NCBI GenBank assembly: GCA_014529385.2
Contig: CM043963.1
Coordinates: 107,326,412 to 107,390,411 of the forward strand
Source: Adiantum capillus-veneris
Lineage: Eukaryota > Streptophyta > Polypodiopsida > Polypodiales > Pteridaceae
Length of the DNA stretch: 64,000 bases
Reading direction: 5' to 3'
The notes under the pieces are model-generated. The model saw only the letters and a program-made list of their open reading frames with translations, was not told the DNA's origin and did no database searches. Each line of letters opens with the position of its first letter. Positions within the stretch are counted from its first letter, which is position 1. Below, piece by piece: positions 30,965-44,611 of this stretch. The position numbers were made by a program, and so were the translations under genes.

Positions 30965-33007
30965 ATGGTTTCTTCCCACATCAATTTCCAACAAGGGGCT
31001 AGACGGAATGTCAATCCCATGGAAAACAAAGACAAAAGTGATGCAAAGGGAAAAACCAATGCCCAAAATTCTTCCCAAGGCAATTCCAATAACAACAACA
31101 CAACAACAATCGGTCCAAGGAGAAGGGAGTTTACAAAGGTAAAAACAAACTCTCTCCTGGATAGCTTGAAGCTTTTCTCAAGGAACATAAGTCTTTTAAG
31201 TGTGGGGAGCAAGGACATGACTATCGTTCTTGCCCCAAGAGAAACGCCCGCAATGAGATTCCTAGAGCTTCCAATCTTGGAGCTCCAAAAGAGGATTCTC
31301 ATTGCAAAGGATCACCTCTCTCCTATGCTTGGGGAAAGGTAAGGGAACATGATGCCTTTGATCTTGTTTGACCCTAGCTCTACTCACAACTTCATATCAA
31401 CAGAGTTGGCCACCAAGTTGGGCATTCAAGCTTTTGAGATGGGATATATTGTAACAGTTGAACAGCTTTGAAGGGACATCAAGCCTCCGTTACTTTCTTG
31501 ATTGGGAAGTTGAGGCTTCATGTCCAAATCTATGTCGATAAAGAGAACTTTTTCATCTCTCCTCTCCAACATGAGGATGCTATCCTAGGGACACCATGGT
31601 TCAATCGCATGGCTGGCAACATGAAGTTCCCTGAAAGGAGAATCTACTTCACCTATAGGGGAAAGAGCATGTATATAGATGCTAATGAGTCTGGTCATAC
31701 TATACCACTTGTAAATTCACTGGCATTTTATAAGTCAATGAAAAGCTTGATTTTTGTGTACATGATTTTTGTCAAAGAATCCACTAATGACGCTAATGAT
31801 TTATCAAATGAAAATGGTAGGAATCAAGAAGAGTTAGACTTGTCTACTTTTCTAAATAAATTCCAAGATGTTTTTATTGATGATGTCCCTATGGACTTAC
31901 CTCCAAATCGAGGGGACGATGACCATCGAATTGAATTACTACCAGGAAGCTCACCGGCTAACAAGCCTCTTTATCGAGTTTCCCAAGCTCAACAAGAGGA
32001 GATCATGAGGCAAGTAAAGGAAGTGGTAGACAAAGGTATGGTGAGGCCTAGCTCCTCTCTTTTTTGTTCTCTAGTCCTTTTAGTGCAAAAGAAAGATAGT
32101 ACATACCGTATGTGTGTGGACTATCGAGCACTAAACCATATCACTATCAAAAACAAATTTCCCATGCCTCGAGTAGAAGATATTTTTGGATAAGCTACAA
32201 AGATCTACCTACTTCAATAGGATTCACCTTAAAAGTGGATATCATCACATAAGGATAGTGGATGAAGATATCCCTAAAGACTGCGTTTCGTACAATGTTT
32301 GGTCTTTATGAATATCTAGTCATGCCTTTTGGCTTGACCAATGTACCAACCACATTCAATCGTTTGATGGAGAAAATATTTAGACCCTACCGCAAGTTCA
32401 CTGGAGTGTTCTTTGATGATATCATCATCTACTCCAAGTCCTTGGAGGAACACAAGCAACTTCTCCAAGTTATTTTTCAAGCATTGAGGGAGAACAAGCT
32501 TTTTCTCAACCAAAAGAAAAGCGAATTTTTCCTTCAAGAGATTCAATACTTAGGTCATGTCTTTCAAGATGGTATCCGTATGCATCCATCGAAGCTAGAG
32601 GTAAAAAAAGCATGGCCTAATCCGAGGAATTTACATGAGCTAAGAATCTTTACTAAAATGTGTGCATACTATAGACGCTTCATAGCAAAATTTTCTCAAA
32701 TAGCAGGACCATTACATGACTTAACAAAGAAAAACGTTAAGTATTCATGGACTGCTAAGGAGCAAAATGCTTTTGACAAGTTCAAAGAGAAGCTTACCTC
32801 TCAACGAGTCCTCATGCTTCCGGATATCTCAAAGCCATTTGAGTCCAATGTAATGCTTGTGGTGATTGCCTTGGAGCAGTCTTGCTTCAAGAAGGGCATG
32901 ACATAGCATATCAGAGCCGAAGGCTCAATACGATGAATGAGTCTTGGACATTTATGAGAAAGAGCTTTTAGCTGTTCTACATGCCCTAGACACATGGAAG
33001 CACTATT
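30965..33007 (+). pseudogene. Protease and reverse transcriptase of chromovirus internal region 1, truncated
   Basis: A degenerate zinc-knuckle and protease region (31190-31450; FDPSSTHNF-like) leads to the RT N-terminus at ~31470. The RT blocks are [39 protein letters not shown] and FGLYEYLVMPFGLTN. The catalytic motif FFDDIIIYSKSLEEH is near 32410. After EFFLQEIQYLGH the frame weakens. At 33007 the sequence breaks inside RNase H (at ...TWKHYL) where LTR2 begins. The remaining RNase H, integrase and chromodomain of this copy are absent from the window. Confidence 0.85.
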
Positions 33008-34499
33008 TGTCATAAAATCTAATATCTAACCAACCCAAATGATTTTTTGATATTAAACTGATCATTTAATATGGGATAATAAACTGGAACAAGGGTTAGA
33101 ATATAGACATGTTCTTACGGATCTATCTCAACACAGGGCCAATGGTAAAGGGGTCCAAATGAGAGATGGTCTGTCTAAGAGCAAGGTTAGCTAATGGAGC
33201 TTAAAAGACCTTAGGGTTAGCTTCATTAAAGACCTCCAATGGTTAGTGTTAAAAGTCCCTTGACTTTAGGCAAGCTGGGACTGAGCTTGAGGTGGGAACC
33301 CGACCTAAGCTTGAGGTTCTTGTTGTGCTTGATGACTAAGGTGCTTGAGGTGCTTCTCATGCTTGATGACTAAGGTGCTTGAGAAGCTTCCCATGCATGG
33401 GGGTAAGGTACTTGATTCAAAAAGAGACCCTACAAAGGAGAGGGAAAGCCCCAAAGTTAGAGGAATCTTTGACTTAACCTCCCACTCACCCAAAGGGCAC
33501 CCCCTTTTCTCAAGGGTCACATGGACACATGTCAGACTCTCCCTATGCTTAGCCACATGGTGTGCTTAAAAGGTATTGGCTGGGCTAAAGAGGGATCCAA
33601 TGAGCTTCTAGTTCCATTCATAGAATATCTAGATATTTTCAGGCTCTCTCCCTCAAAGGGGTAAGGAGAACGCTTGTCCAAAGACTACCCATGTACTTGA
33701 AATGCATGGTGCATATGATTGGCTAGTGGGAGAGGGGTCCAATGAGCTTGAGGCATGAACAAAAAGGAGAACTCGCCCAAAGCAAGCAAGGGGTCTATTG
33801 GGGGGGTATACACCTCTCACACACTCATTTGTTTTCAGACATTCTCACTTAGTGGAAGTAGAGGAACTCCACCTCCTTCTCCAAGCTTGTTAGAAGTGAG
33901 AGCTTACACCAACACTCTTGGCTATAGAATGCAAATCCAACCAAGATCCATGCTTCAATTCTTAATCTTCTCCATCTTCATTACTATGCTATTATGTATG
34001 CTAGCAAGAAGAGTGATGATAAGTAAGGGACTATTTCTTTCTCATATGGAATGTTTCTTCTTCCTCTTCCCTACCCTCATTCCCCGCCAGCTCTCTCCAC
34101 CTTCAAAGTTGTTTGAGGCCTTGGGACTGAGGCTTGGGATAGTTCATGCTTTCTACAAAGTTTATGTTATGCTTGTGATGCATGAAGCTTTACATCTTCA
34201 TTGCATCACCTAGGTCACAAGGAACACAAAGATTGTATTGTACCAAGTTTCTCTTGATGGGAGAAACTATAATACAATGCCTATTGGAGGGGGGACCGAC
34301 TCCATATGAATCCGGTTCTCAATTGTTATATTCTCTCTCTTGCAAAAGTATTAATCATGCCAAGTTAACTAAGTACCATGTTTATGTTGCTACCTTCAGT
34401 TAAGTTCACCCGCTATGCTCACAAAGTAATCTCACAAAAGTTCTATATCTAATTCCCTAATTCCGCTACTCTCAAAGTTCATAGGCCATTTCCATTACA
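33008..34499 (+). repeat. Chromovirus LTR2 (5' LTR of the second element)
   Basis: 1492 bp, TGTCATAAAATC...TTCCATTACA, followed by the primer site. It begins inside the RNase H coding sequence of the preceding internal region. Confidence 0.9.
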
Positions 34500-34905
34500 T
34501 TGGTATCAAAGCATTTGGTTTCTTTTTTCTTGCTTAAGAAGAGAGGTCCTTAAGTAGCCTATTAATGGTTGATTTTGTTAATTATATTAGTGTAAGTGGG
34601 ATTGGGGTCTCTTACCGATTTGGTTGAGGCCACTTTGTGGGATATGGTGCACACCTCAGGAGCTTTAGTCTTAATAACGGAGTCTTTTTAGACTTGCCTA
34701 CGGCTTTACCATTATTGAGACATAAGAAGTCCGAAAGGAGCTATCCCTTGGCAACTCATGTTAGACCCACTCCACTAATCTCTATAATTAACCACTTCGA
34801 GCCGTGGGTGTAGATACTTAAGTGCCTATTTTCAAAGGCTAAGAGGAGTAGCAACTAAGGTTTTGAATTGCCAAAGAATAATTAAACACACAAATTTTGT
34901 TAACA

Positions 34906-36240
34906 TGGCTGACAATAACCAAGAGAGTAGAATGAACATTGATAACTTTGATTTTTCACATTAAGGTGCTAATTGTGATACCCCCATGTTTGTTAATTAT
35001 CTTGTTACTAGGTTGCATCAAGCTATGGGCAACCATGCTTTGCAAGCCAAAGTTACTCAAAAACTTCGTGCTTATGGGATTACCCTTCCTCTCCAAGAGG
35101 AGAGAGAGCTTAGGAGGCCTCTTGATGAGACCCCCAAAAGAAGACGCTTTCCCATAGAAAAGGAGGAATCCAAAGAACACCTCCCAAGAGGAAACGGTTA
35201 AACCATAGTCCTTCTCCTTGTCACTCCAAAAGGGAAGAGAGGAAAAAAAGGAAGAAAAGGGCAAGAAAGAGGTCACCGTCTTCTCCTTCTGCTTCACCTT
35301 CCTCGTCTTCCGACGAAAGCTATGGCTATTCTACTAGAGAATACAAGAGGGGAGGAATTCGCAAATCTTACCCTGCATGGTGAAGGTCCCAAAAGCTCAA
35401 GAAGTTTAAAGAGGGAGGAAAGAGTATCTCTTTTCTCACATATGATGGCACCTTTGGTGCTACCGACAAAGTATTGGCCTTCATCCAACAATTTGATGCG
35501 GCCTTTGGAGACGAGGGATTCACGGAGTCCTCCAAGCTACACCATGTAGCTATACACTTCCAAAAATCGGTTCGTCAATGGTGGGCTAGCCTTTGGGCAA
35601 CGGCGAAGCCCCAAAAACATGGAAATCTCTACGAGTTTCCATCATGAAGCAATTCCTTGCAAGCGATGCAAAGGACAAAGTGCTCACCGAATGGTGTGGT
35701 TTGAAGCTTCTCTTTCATGAGTCTATCCACAAGGCTATTGTCTTCCAACAGAAAGACTTTGCCAAGAAAAAGCAGCAGTTTTGTGCGGGATTACCCCAAG
35801 AAATGGCCGAGTATGTCAACTCCCAACAGCCTGGTTCTATCACCGAAGTAATCCATCAGACCGTGGTTGCTTCGCGCAACAATTTTCAACAAGGGGCTAG
35901 ACGGAATGTCAAGCCCATGGAAAATAAAGAAAAAAGTGATGCCAAGGGGAAAACCAATGCCCAAAAATTTTCCCAAGGCCATTCCAACAACAACAACAAC
36001 AATCGGTCCAAGGAGAATGGAGTTACAAAGGTAAAAATAAATTGTCTCCTGAAGAGCTTGAAACTTTTTTCAAGGACCACGAATGCTTTAAGTGTGGGGA
36101 GCAAGGACATGGTTATCATTCTTGCCCCAAGAGAAATGCTCGCAATGAGACTCCTAGAGCTTCCACTATCAAAGCTCCGAAAAAGGATGCTCATTGCAAA
36201 GGGTTACCTCTGTCCTATACTTGGGGAAAGGTAAGGGAGC
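34906..36240 (+). pseudogene. Gag of chromovirus internal region 2, with CCHC knuckle
   Basis: MADNNQESRMNIDNFDF lies near 34906; stops and frame changes follow. The main domain at 35470-35820 has FGDEGFTESSKLH, FLASDAKDKVLTEWCGLKLL and QQFCAGLPQEMAEYVNSQQ. It leads to a perfect zinc knuckle CFKCGEQGHGYHSC (C-X2-C-X4-H-X4-C) at about 36083-36125. At least three frame changes disrupt it, so it is non-functional as read. Confidence 0.8.
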
Positions 36241-39200
36241 ATGATGACTTCATCTTGTTTGACCCTGGCTCTACTCACAACTTCATATTAACAGAGTTGG
36301 CCACCAAGTTGGGCATTCAATCTTTCGAGATGGGAGATGCTATAACTGTCGATACCGCTTTCAAGGGTTAGCAGGCCTCCATTACTTTCTTAATTGGGAA
36401 GTTGAAGCTTCATGTCCAAAGCTCTATTGATAAAGAAAAAAAATGCATCTCTCCTCTCCAACATGAGGATGCTATCCTAGGGGCACTATGGTTCAACCGC
36501 ATGGCTGCCAACATGAAGTTCCCTGAAAGGAGAATCTACTTCACCTACACGGGAAAGAATATGTATATAGATGCTAATGAGTTTGGTCGTACTATACCAC
36601 TTGTAAATCCTCTTGCTCATGATAAATCAATGAAGAGCTTAGTTTTTGCGTACATGACTGTCAAAGGTCCTAATGTTTCATCAAATATAAATGGTAGGAA
36701 TCAAGAAGAGCTAGACTTTTCTAACTTTCTAAAAGGATTCCAAGATGTGTTCATCGATGATATCCCTATGGAATTACCTCCAAAACGAGGGGATGATGAC
36801 CATCGAATTGAGATCCTATCAGGAAGCTCACCGCCTAACAAGCCTCCTTATCGAGTTTCCCAAGCTCAACAAGAGGAGATCATGAGGCAAGTACGAGAAT
36901 TGGTAAACAAAGGGATGGTGAGTCCTAGCTTCTCTCCCTTTTGTTCTCGAGTCCTTTTAGTGCAAAAGAAAGATGGTACATACCGCATGTGTGTGGACTA
37001 TCGTGCACTAAACCATATCACTATCAAAAACAAATTTCTTGTACCTCAGGTAGAAGATCTATTTGATAATCTACAAGGCTCTACCTACTTCACTAGGATT
37101 TACCTTAAAAGTGGCTACCATCAAATAAGGATAGTGAATGAAGATATCCTAAAGACCGCGTTATGTACAACGTTTGGCCTTTATGAATATCTAGTCATGC
37201 CTTTTGGCTTGACTAATGATGGAGAAAATTTTTAGACCCTACTGCAAATTCACTGGAGTGTTCTTTGACGATATCATCATCTACTCCAAGTCCTTGGAGG
37301 AACACAACCAACATCTCCAAGTAATTTTCCAAGCATTGAGGGAGAACAATCTTTTTCTCAATCAAAAGAAAAGAAAATTTTTCCTTCAAGAGATTCAATA
37401 CTTAGGTCATAATATCTCTCAAGATGGTATCTGTATGGATCCATCAAAGTTGGAGGTAATAAAAGCATGGCCTAATATAAGGAATCTACATGAGCTAAGA
37501 AGCTTTATTGGTATGTGTGCATACTATCGATGCTTCATAGCAAAATTTTCTCAAATAGAAAGACCATTAGATGACTTAACAAAGAAGAATGTTAAGTATT
37601 TGAGAAAAATGCTTTTGACAAGCTCAAAGAGAAGCTTGCCTCTCAACCAGTCCTTATGCTTCCAGATCTCTCAAAGCCATTTGATGTCCAATGTGATGCT
37701 TGTGGTGATTGCCTTGGAGTAGTCTTACCTCAAGAAGGGCATTCCATATAGATGAACGGATCTTAGGCATTTATGAGAAAGAGATTTTAGTTGTTGTACA
37801 TGCCCTAGACACATGGAAGCACTATCTATTGGGGACTCCATTCATTTAACGAACAAACCATCAAAGTCTCAAGTACTTCATAACGCAAACAAAGGTTTTT
37901 GGCAAACAAATGAGGTGGGAAAATTTTCTTTCGCAATGTAATTTTCATATTGCTCACATTGCTGGTAAGCACAATCAAGTGGCCGATGCACTTTCACGAC
38001 GACCAAAAGTTAATGTTGTGTCTATAGCAACTTACAATTATCTATCTTCTATGATAGTTGAGTATGCTAATGGCTCTGACTTTAAAGACATAATGTCAGC
38101 CCTTGCTTTGGGGAAGAAAGAGGAACCATTCACTTTGCAGGATGGTTATCTTCTCCATGGCAATAGGCTATGTGTTACTCACTCCCTTTGTGAGAAAGTC
38201 ATGTATGAATCCCATGCTCCTCCCTATGCGGGGCATAGAGACATTCAACCTACTCTTCAAGGAGTAGAGACGTACTTTTATTGGCCTACCATGAAAGTGG
38301 ACATACAAGAGTATGTTTCAAAATGTGTGGTATGCCAAAAGGCCAAGTATGATAGAGGGAAGTAACCTGGCTAGCTCCAGCCATTGCCAATCCCTAATTC
38401 ACCATAGGAGAGTATACCTATGGATTTTATTTTTGGATCTCCCAAGTCTATCCATGGGAATACGGGAATATGGATAATAGTCAACAGGTTTAGCAAGCAA
38501 GCACACTTTATTCCTGTCAAGAAGACTATTAAGGCACACTAAATGGCAGCTCTCTTCATATCCCAGATTTTCAAACATCATGGATTGCCAACATCGATCG
38601 TGTCAGATAGAGATCCTAGAATGACCATTAATTTTTGGAAAGGTCTCTTTGAAAGTTTAGATACAAGATTGAATTTCTCTTCGGCCTATCACCCACAAAC
38701 GGATGCCCAAAGTGAGATAGCCAATCTTACGATTCTTGATCTACTAAAGATCTATGTTATAGAAGTAGATCAACACTCACAATGAAAAAGGTGCTTACCT
38801 CTTGTAGAGTATGCGTACAATAATACCATCCATACTTCTACGAGAAAAGCACCTTTTGAAATCATAGAGGGAAGACCTAAAAGTCCCTTGCTACTTAAAG
38901 TACATGGGAAGATCTTTGTTGTTGCCGATGAGTATAGCCGGGACCTGCAAGAATCTTTCAAAAGATTAAGGAGGCTATATCCATCTCTCAACAAAGGCAA
39001 AAAATTGTTGTTGATAAGCACAGAAGAGCTTAATGTTCAAAAGAAATGATTGGGTCACTTAAGTTTCCCAAGGCTCGATTGAGGCAAATGACGGGCAAAA
39101 ATCCTACGGGCCATCAAAAGTATTATACTAAACTAGCAAAAAGATACTATGGTCCTTTTCAAATTTTGCAGCCAATCAATGAGGTGGCTTATAATCTCAG

Positions 39201-39501
39201 ATTGCCCAACCATTGGCTCAAATACAATGCTTTTCATGTGAGCCTACTTAAGCTCTACAAAGGAGAGCTACCAAGTGAACCAATTATTGAAGACCCTCCC
39301 AAAATCGAAGACCAAGAAGAGGTGCTACAACCCGAAGCTATCCTTCGGCATGAAGACAAGGTACTACGACATGGTAAGATTATCCGACGGTATCTTATTA
39401 AGTTCAAAAATTATCCTTTTGAAGATGCTAGATGGATGCAAGGAATCCAACTTAAGGATAGTATGAACCTTGTCAATGCTTACAATGCTACATTAGAGTA
39501 A
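36042..39501 (+). pseudogene. Pol of chromovirus internal region 2: protease, RT, RNase H, integrase, chromodomain
   Basis: The order is protease (FDPGSTHNFILTELATKLG, ~36257), then RT ([50 protein letters not shown] at ~37260). A damaged RNase H follows. Integrase has a zinc region (HAPPYAGH...CVVCQKAKYDRGK, 38213-38363) and core pieces IVSDRDPRMTINFWKGLFES and AYHPQTDAQSEIANLT. The C-terminal end (39046-39501) reads KLAKRYYGPFQILQPINEVA and then a chromodomain-like RYLIKFKNYPFEDARWM. That domain places the element among chromoviruses. Stops and frameshifts near 36370, 37230, 37600, 37850, 38363 and 39035 inactivate it. Confidence 0.9.
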
Positions 39502-39858
39502 GAAAATATACATGTTTCTTTTAAATGATCAATGTTTTTGTCTTATAAGACTAATTCTCTTTTTATTGTGCACAAATTTAAGTAGTATGTATACTTAGAA
39601 TCATGTTTGTGATGACGACGTCTCTCAAACACCAAATAGAATTTGTCACTCTATTTGGGAGAATGAAATGGACTAAAGAGTAAACATGCATGCGGAAACT
39701 ATGTCTCCCAAACACCAAATGGATTAGTCGTCCATCTTGGAATGATTTCGTTGGGTAAAAAGGGATCCTCTACCCGCTAAGAAAAATTGACTAATGACTA
39801 AGGCTTTATCTCTTCTATCTCATAGCCGAGGACGACTATGATTTCCAGAGAGAGGTAA
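39502..39858 (+). other. 3' untranslated region of the second chromovirus
   Basis: There is no ORF. A ~65-bp block with CTCCCAAACACCAAAT occurs twice (about 39625 and 39705). The region ends in the purine-rich CCAGAGAGAGGTAA that precedes LTR3. Confidence 0.7.
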
Positions 39859-41339
39859 TGTCATAAATTCTAATATCTAACCAACCCAAACAATTTTCTC
39901 ATATTAAACTGATCATTTAATATGGGAGAATAAACAAGAACAAGGGTTAGAATATAGACATGTGCTTATGGATATGTCCCAACACGGGGCCAAGGTTAAA
40001 GAGGTCCAAATGAGAGATGGTATGTTAAAGAGCAATGCTACCTAATGTAGCTTAAAGACCTTAGGGTTAGCTTCATTAAAGACCTCAAAAAGTTAGTGTT
40101 AAAAAGTCCTTTGACCTTAGGCAACAAGCTAGGCCTGACCTTGAGGTGGGAATCCTACCCAAGCATGAGGTGCTTGTTGTGCTTTGCTAATTAAGGTGCT
40201 TAAGGTGTTTGTGGGAACGTTGCCCATGCTTGAGGTGCTTCTCATGCTTAAATGACTAAGGTTCTTGAAGTGTTCATTCAAACATGATCTCTCAAGAGGC
40301 ATAAACGATTTTCATACTTAAATGACTAAGGTGCTTGAAGTGTTCAATATTCACATGATATCTTAAGAAGCATAAAAGACACATGTCAAGATCCTCCCCA
40401 ATTGGCCCTCATAATGTGCTTGAATCATATTGGATAGGATTCATGATGTGCTTGAATCTTATTGGATAGGCTTTAAAGGGGTCCAATGAGAATTTAGATG
40501 CATAAAAATGAATAATTAAGTTCCTTCTCTCAAAGAGAAAAAAGAGGAAACATGTTCAAATGATATAATTAAATAATAAGAGAGAGAGAGAGAGAGGGTG
40601 GACCAATCATGAGAGGGGGTATACTCTCCCACACACACACATACACACACACTCTCATTGTGTGAAGTGCAAAGTGCAAGAGCTCCATCTCCTTCTCCAA
40701 GCTTGTTGAGAAGTTGAGAGCCTACACCAACACTCTTGGCTATGGAATACAAATCCAACCAAGAGCCATGCTTCAATGCTTAAGCTTGCCATCTTCTTCA
40801 TCTTCATTATTATGCTATTATGCTATGCTAAGCAACAAGAGTGATGATAAGTGAGGAATTATTTCTTTCTCCTATGAATGACTCTTCTTCCTCTTCCCTA
40901 CCCTCATTCCCTGCTAGCTCTCTCCACCTTCGAAGGTGTTTGAGGCCTTGGGACTCGGGCTTGGGATAGTTAATGCTTTTTGCAAAGTTTATGCTATACT
41001 CGTGATTCATGACGCTTTCCATATTCATTGCATCACCTAAGTCACAAGAAACACAAAGATTGTATTGTACCAAGTCTCTCTTGATGGGAGAATCTATAAT
41101 ACAAACGCCTTTTTGAGGGGGGACCGGCTTCTAGTAAATCTGGTCCTCAACTATTGTCATGTTCTCTAATACTCTCTCTTGCAAAAGTATTGTTCATGAC
41201 AAGTTAATTAAGTACTATGTTTATGTTGCTACCATCAATTAAGTTCACCTTCTATGTTCTCAAAGTAATCTCACAAAAATGCTCACTCTAATTCTCTTGA
41301 TTCCGCTATTCTCAAAGTTCATTGGCCATTTCCATTACA
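39859..41339 (+). repeat. Chromovirus LTR3 (3' LTR)
   Basis: 1481 bp, TGTCATAAATTC...TTCCATTACA. At 40018-40045 it holds the uninterrupted version of the site where element A is inserted in LTR1 (GGTATGTTAAAGAGCAATGC). It is followed by CACTC. Confidence 0.9.
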
Positions 41340-42429
41340 CACTCAAGGCTCCACATGCTCAAGTTCCACTTTGTCTCTCCCATATTCCTTCGACCACACT
41401 CAAGCAGAGTGCTTCTTGAGTGATTTGATGTGCCATGGATCAAGCATGGATGCCTGAATCAATCTTTCCTACTAGTGTAATCAACACATTGGTGGAAATC
41501 TTCTTTGCTCACCCACCACTTGGAAGCAATTATTTGCATACCTTTTTGAAGTCTCCCATGAACTCCTTGTTTAAAGACTGACCATACCGTTGGAATATGG
41601 GTTTCAAGAAGAATTTTGTCCTATGCAAACGTGTATGCATTTGGACCCAACATCTTCCAACGGTCATCACTACTTGCGCCTTTTATCTAGGAGTAAATTG
41701 GTGTTTTTAAAAAAATATGTATGATCGCTTCAGACAGCACGAGTAGACATGTCACAAAGTGATGATGTGGCATGCCCAACTAGAAGGAAAACGGCCGAGA
41801 GGACAACCAGAAGACCTGAAGAAGTTGTGGCAAAGGGGCCGAAAAAGGGGATTAGGATTTTAAAGTCCTAACCTTGACAACTTGAAGAACTTATCGATAA
41901 CGGGCCTAAACACTAAAATACAAAAGCTTGATCTTTGAGACTAAGTTTTATAAATTGCACTTACATCCCACATGGCACAGCTATACGAATTTTTGTGATT
42001 TATGTTGCTGGTTTTTGGCTGATTTTGTGCAAGGCTTTTTGGTTGAGCTTTTGGAATTAAGTGCTTTTAGAACTGATGCTTACGGGGCTCTGCTTTTGGG
42101 CGTCCCTTGTATTTTATAAGTACCCTCAGGCCACTCCTCGAGGAGCAACTAGATGCAGAGTCTTGGAGAGATTCGGTCCCTTGGGAGGTACTTTACGAAG
42201 AGTAACAATTAAAAAATACCCAAAGAGACGCCTGTTTTGGGATCAATGTGTCTTGGCTAGGACTCCGTCGTGTCATGTTGACTCTCCTTCTCTCCCTCTA
42301 TTTAAGTTTAGTTCAATTATTTGTAGATTATGTTCGTGTGTTGCTATTGATTTCTCGCTTAGAGTGCCCACGCATGTAACGAGACTTCAACTCCGCCGTG
42401 CCATGTCGACTCTCCCTCTATTCAAGTTC
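41340..42429. other. Unassigned sequence right of the gypsy array, with a tandem duplication
   Basis: No supportable gene was seen. At about 42261-42484 a ~100-120-bp unit is repeated in tandem. Its landmarks are GTCATGTTGACTCTCC / GCCATGTCGACTCTCC and, at the unit ends, CCACGCATGTAACGAGAC. The rest shows no recognisable element. Confidence 0.4.
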
Positions 42430-43560
42430 AGTTCCATGTGTTGCTATTGATTCGTGCTTGGAGTGTCCACGCATGTAACGAGACCTTGTGAAATAAAAAT
42501 TTATCGATGGAAAAAATCCTTAAGAGTTTCACATAAAGCTTGCTAACACTACATACCTTGTCTATATTGCACCAAAAAATTGACGATTGGACAAGAGACA
42601 CACATCTTTGTGTAACAGCTTGATAGCTTGGATACTTTGAGAGCAATGCCTCCCATTTTTTATCGATGGCTATCTTGACAACAAAGAGACCATCCAAAAT
42701 CTAGTGCACAATTGCAAGTTTCAGAAAATATTTGGATGGTCTTGATAGGTAACTTGGCCCAAAATAGAGCATAAGTGAATTTCTTCCCCATATGATTGGC
42801 ATCCAGTAGGACCTACTTTTTAAATGGTAATTTTTCAATGTCTTTCCCAAGAGCAAGTATAGGGTATGTTACCCATGTAGTTATAGTACTTCTCTGGGAT
42901 GGTTACGCTTGCACCCTTGTAGTCACAGATGTTCTCAATCACAATAGTTGTCACAATTTGCTACCCCCTTAGACTGGGTTCAAATGAGGGCAGGGAAATC
43001 TCCCTAGCTTTCCATTGTCTTTGTTCTTATTGTTCACAAGAGAAGGTGGAATGGTACATAGAGAAACCTCCATGTTGGATGCTCATTGGCAAAAAATGAG
43101 CGCTATGGGTCATGCTTATGGCTACTGCTCTCTCCTTTGCCGGCAAAAGTAGAAAGAAGCGTTTCAGCTTTCCAGGGGGGTATCGCCCATTTCAATGGTG
43201 GGTCTAGAAGGCTTGCGCTTCTACACCTCCAATTAATGAAATACCATAGGCTCTGCACTCCCCTTTCTGGCACTCTTCCTTAGCCTCGTCTGAACCAAGC
43301 CTTAGTCAGCTAATGGCATGATCATACACATTTGTCAAGAAATTTACAATCATCTTCTCTTTTAGAAAAGTGTCAATGGCTTCCAACATTGGGACAAATT
43401 ACCATTACATTGATCAATGTAACAATTAGTCCACCCATCCAATGTTATGGTATAGCCAAACATTGGGATAAAATCAAGCGTTGTTGGCTTGAGTATTGCC
43501 TCTGTAGGGCCCTTTACCTTATCGAGTATTTGGTGCACATTCTTTTGTAGTCAGATACGA
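42430..43560 (-). pseudogene. hAT-type (DUF659-like) transposase relic
   Basis: On the minus strand TLDGWTN is encoded at about 43446-43425. After a frame change it is followed by LINVMVICPNVGSH, which resembles the hAT block DGWTN...TLINFMV-CP. About 900 bp downstream, 42697-42430 reads SSIFWCNIDKVCSVSKLYVK LLRI, similar to the hAT FW--VD-I----KPIV-LLRLVD region. The intervening frame is heavily broken. No terminal inverted repeats were found. The order and orientation of the two blocks support an old hAT copy, but the call rests on two short motifs. Confidence 0.45.
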
Positions 43561-44296
43561 CAAAACCTTTGCTTTGCAGTGGACATTAATGCGTCCCTTA
43601 AAAGGGACTTGTTAAATGGCGTTGAATGAAATCCCACATGTCATAAAAGCCTTAGACATTTTAGGTGCAATTCGTACATATCCAGCTTTTGGAAAGCTAT
43701 ATGCAATGATTGCAGGATATTGGACCTCCTCCCTACGTATAACTTATATTCACTAAGAGATAAGGGTCGTTGGCTCAAGCACAATCAATGAATCCTAAAG
43801 TCGGACATACACCAATGCTCACTTAGAAGTAAGAGTATTGTTCAAAAACAACTAAGTCAACCTTAGTATATGCCCCAGCTAAAAATAAAGCCTACTTGAA
43901 GGTAAGAGTGTCATGTCATAACAACCAAGAGACTTTCTATCGCATGTAATGTCCACTTGGCAATAAAAATGAATGTTCATAACAACCAAGAGAACTCCCT
44001 ACCTCACGCCAATCCTAAAAGCAAGAGAGTGTTCAAACAACCAATCGAACACTTGCTACATTGTAGTTACGAAAACATTCTTAGGGTGTTAACTCATTTC
44101 CTACGTGAATGCACCAAAGTCCTAAAAACATACTTGCTATCATAGTCCCTACCACTCGAACCTAAATAATTACTAACATCTAACACTAACCCATCAACTA
44201 AACACAAGAGGTAATGCTTTGATCACTATAAAAAACACATAACATTATTTAAAACAACAAAGCCGACACTAACATGCAGACAGCGGCAATGCCTGT

Positions 44297-44340
<44 letters not shown>

Positions 44341-44611
44341 TGACTGCTTTGATCAACAGAGCAGATGAGAGAGAGAGAGAGAGAGAGAGCTCTTGACTGC
44401 TTGAACAACAACGTAGATGAGTGAGTTAGAGAGAGAGAGATAAGCTATTTTTATTACTAAGCCTAAAAAATAGCCTTAAAAATATACATTAGCCTAAAAA
44501 ATGAGTACAAGATTTGATAGGCATTACTCCTATATCACTACCTGCAAGCAACCAGTGCCAACAAAGAAGCACGAGATTGCCCATGACTATCTTTATATTT
44601 CTCTTGGTTAG
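43561..44611. other. Unassigned sequence with AG microsatellites, left of MULE C
   Basis: No ORF is supportable. Loosely repeated stretches with AACAACCAAGAGA... and GTAAGAGTGT... occur at 43790-44050. AG tracts lie at about 44299-44336, 44368-44390 and 44426-44441. The last bases, CTTGGTTAG then ACCAAAAAC, are the pre-insertion site of MULE C. Confidence 0.5.

Larger units (their letters stand above)
6341..41339 (+). mobile_element. Chromovirus (Ty3/gypsy) array: LTR1-internal1-LTR2-internal2-LTR3 with nested insertions
   Basis: Three copies of one ~1.48-kb LTR are present: 6341-6510 plus 28198-29497, then 33008-34499, then 39859-41339. They bracket a truncated internal region (29498-33007) and a full-length internal region (34500-39858). 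LTR1 is split by DNA transposon A. LTR1 and LTR2 are each followed by TGGTATCA, the start of the primer site complementary to initiator tRNA-Met; LTR3 is preceded by a purine tract. The array is flanked by AACTC and CACTC, a plausible target duplication with one change. The second element is inserted inside the RNase H part of the first. Confidence 0.8.

Noticed and set aside
43800-44060. Possible tandem array
   Set aside because: Repeated AACAACCAAGAGA and GTAAGAGTGT stretches are irregular, without a definable unit length.
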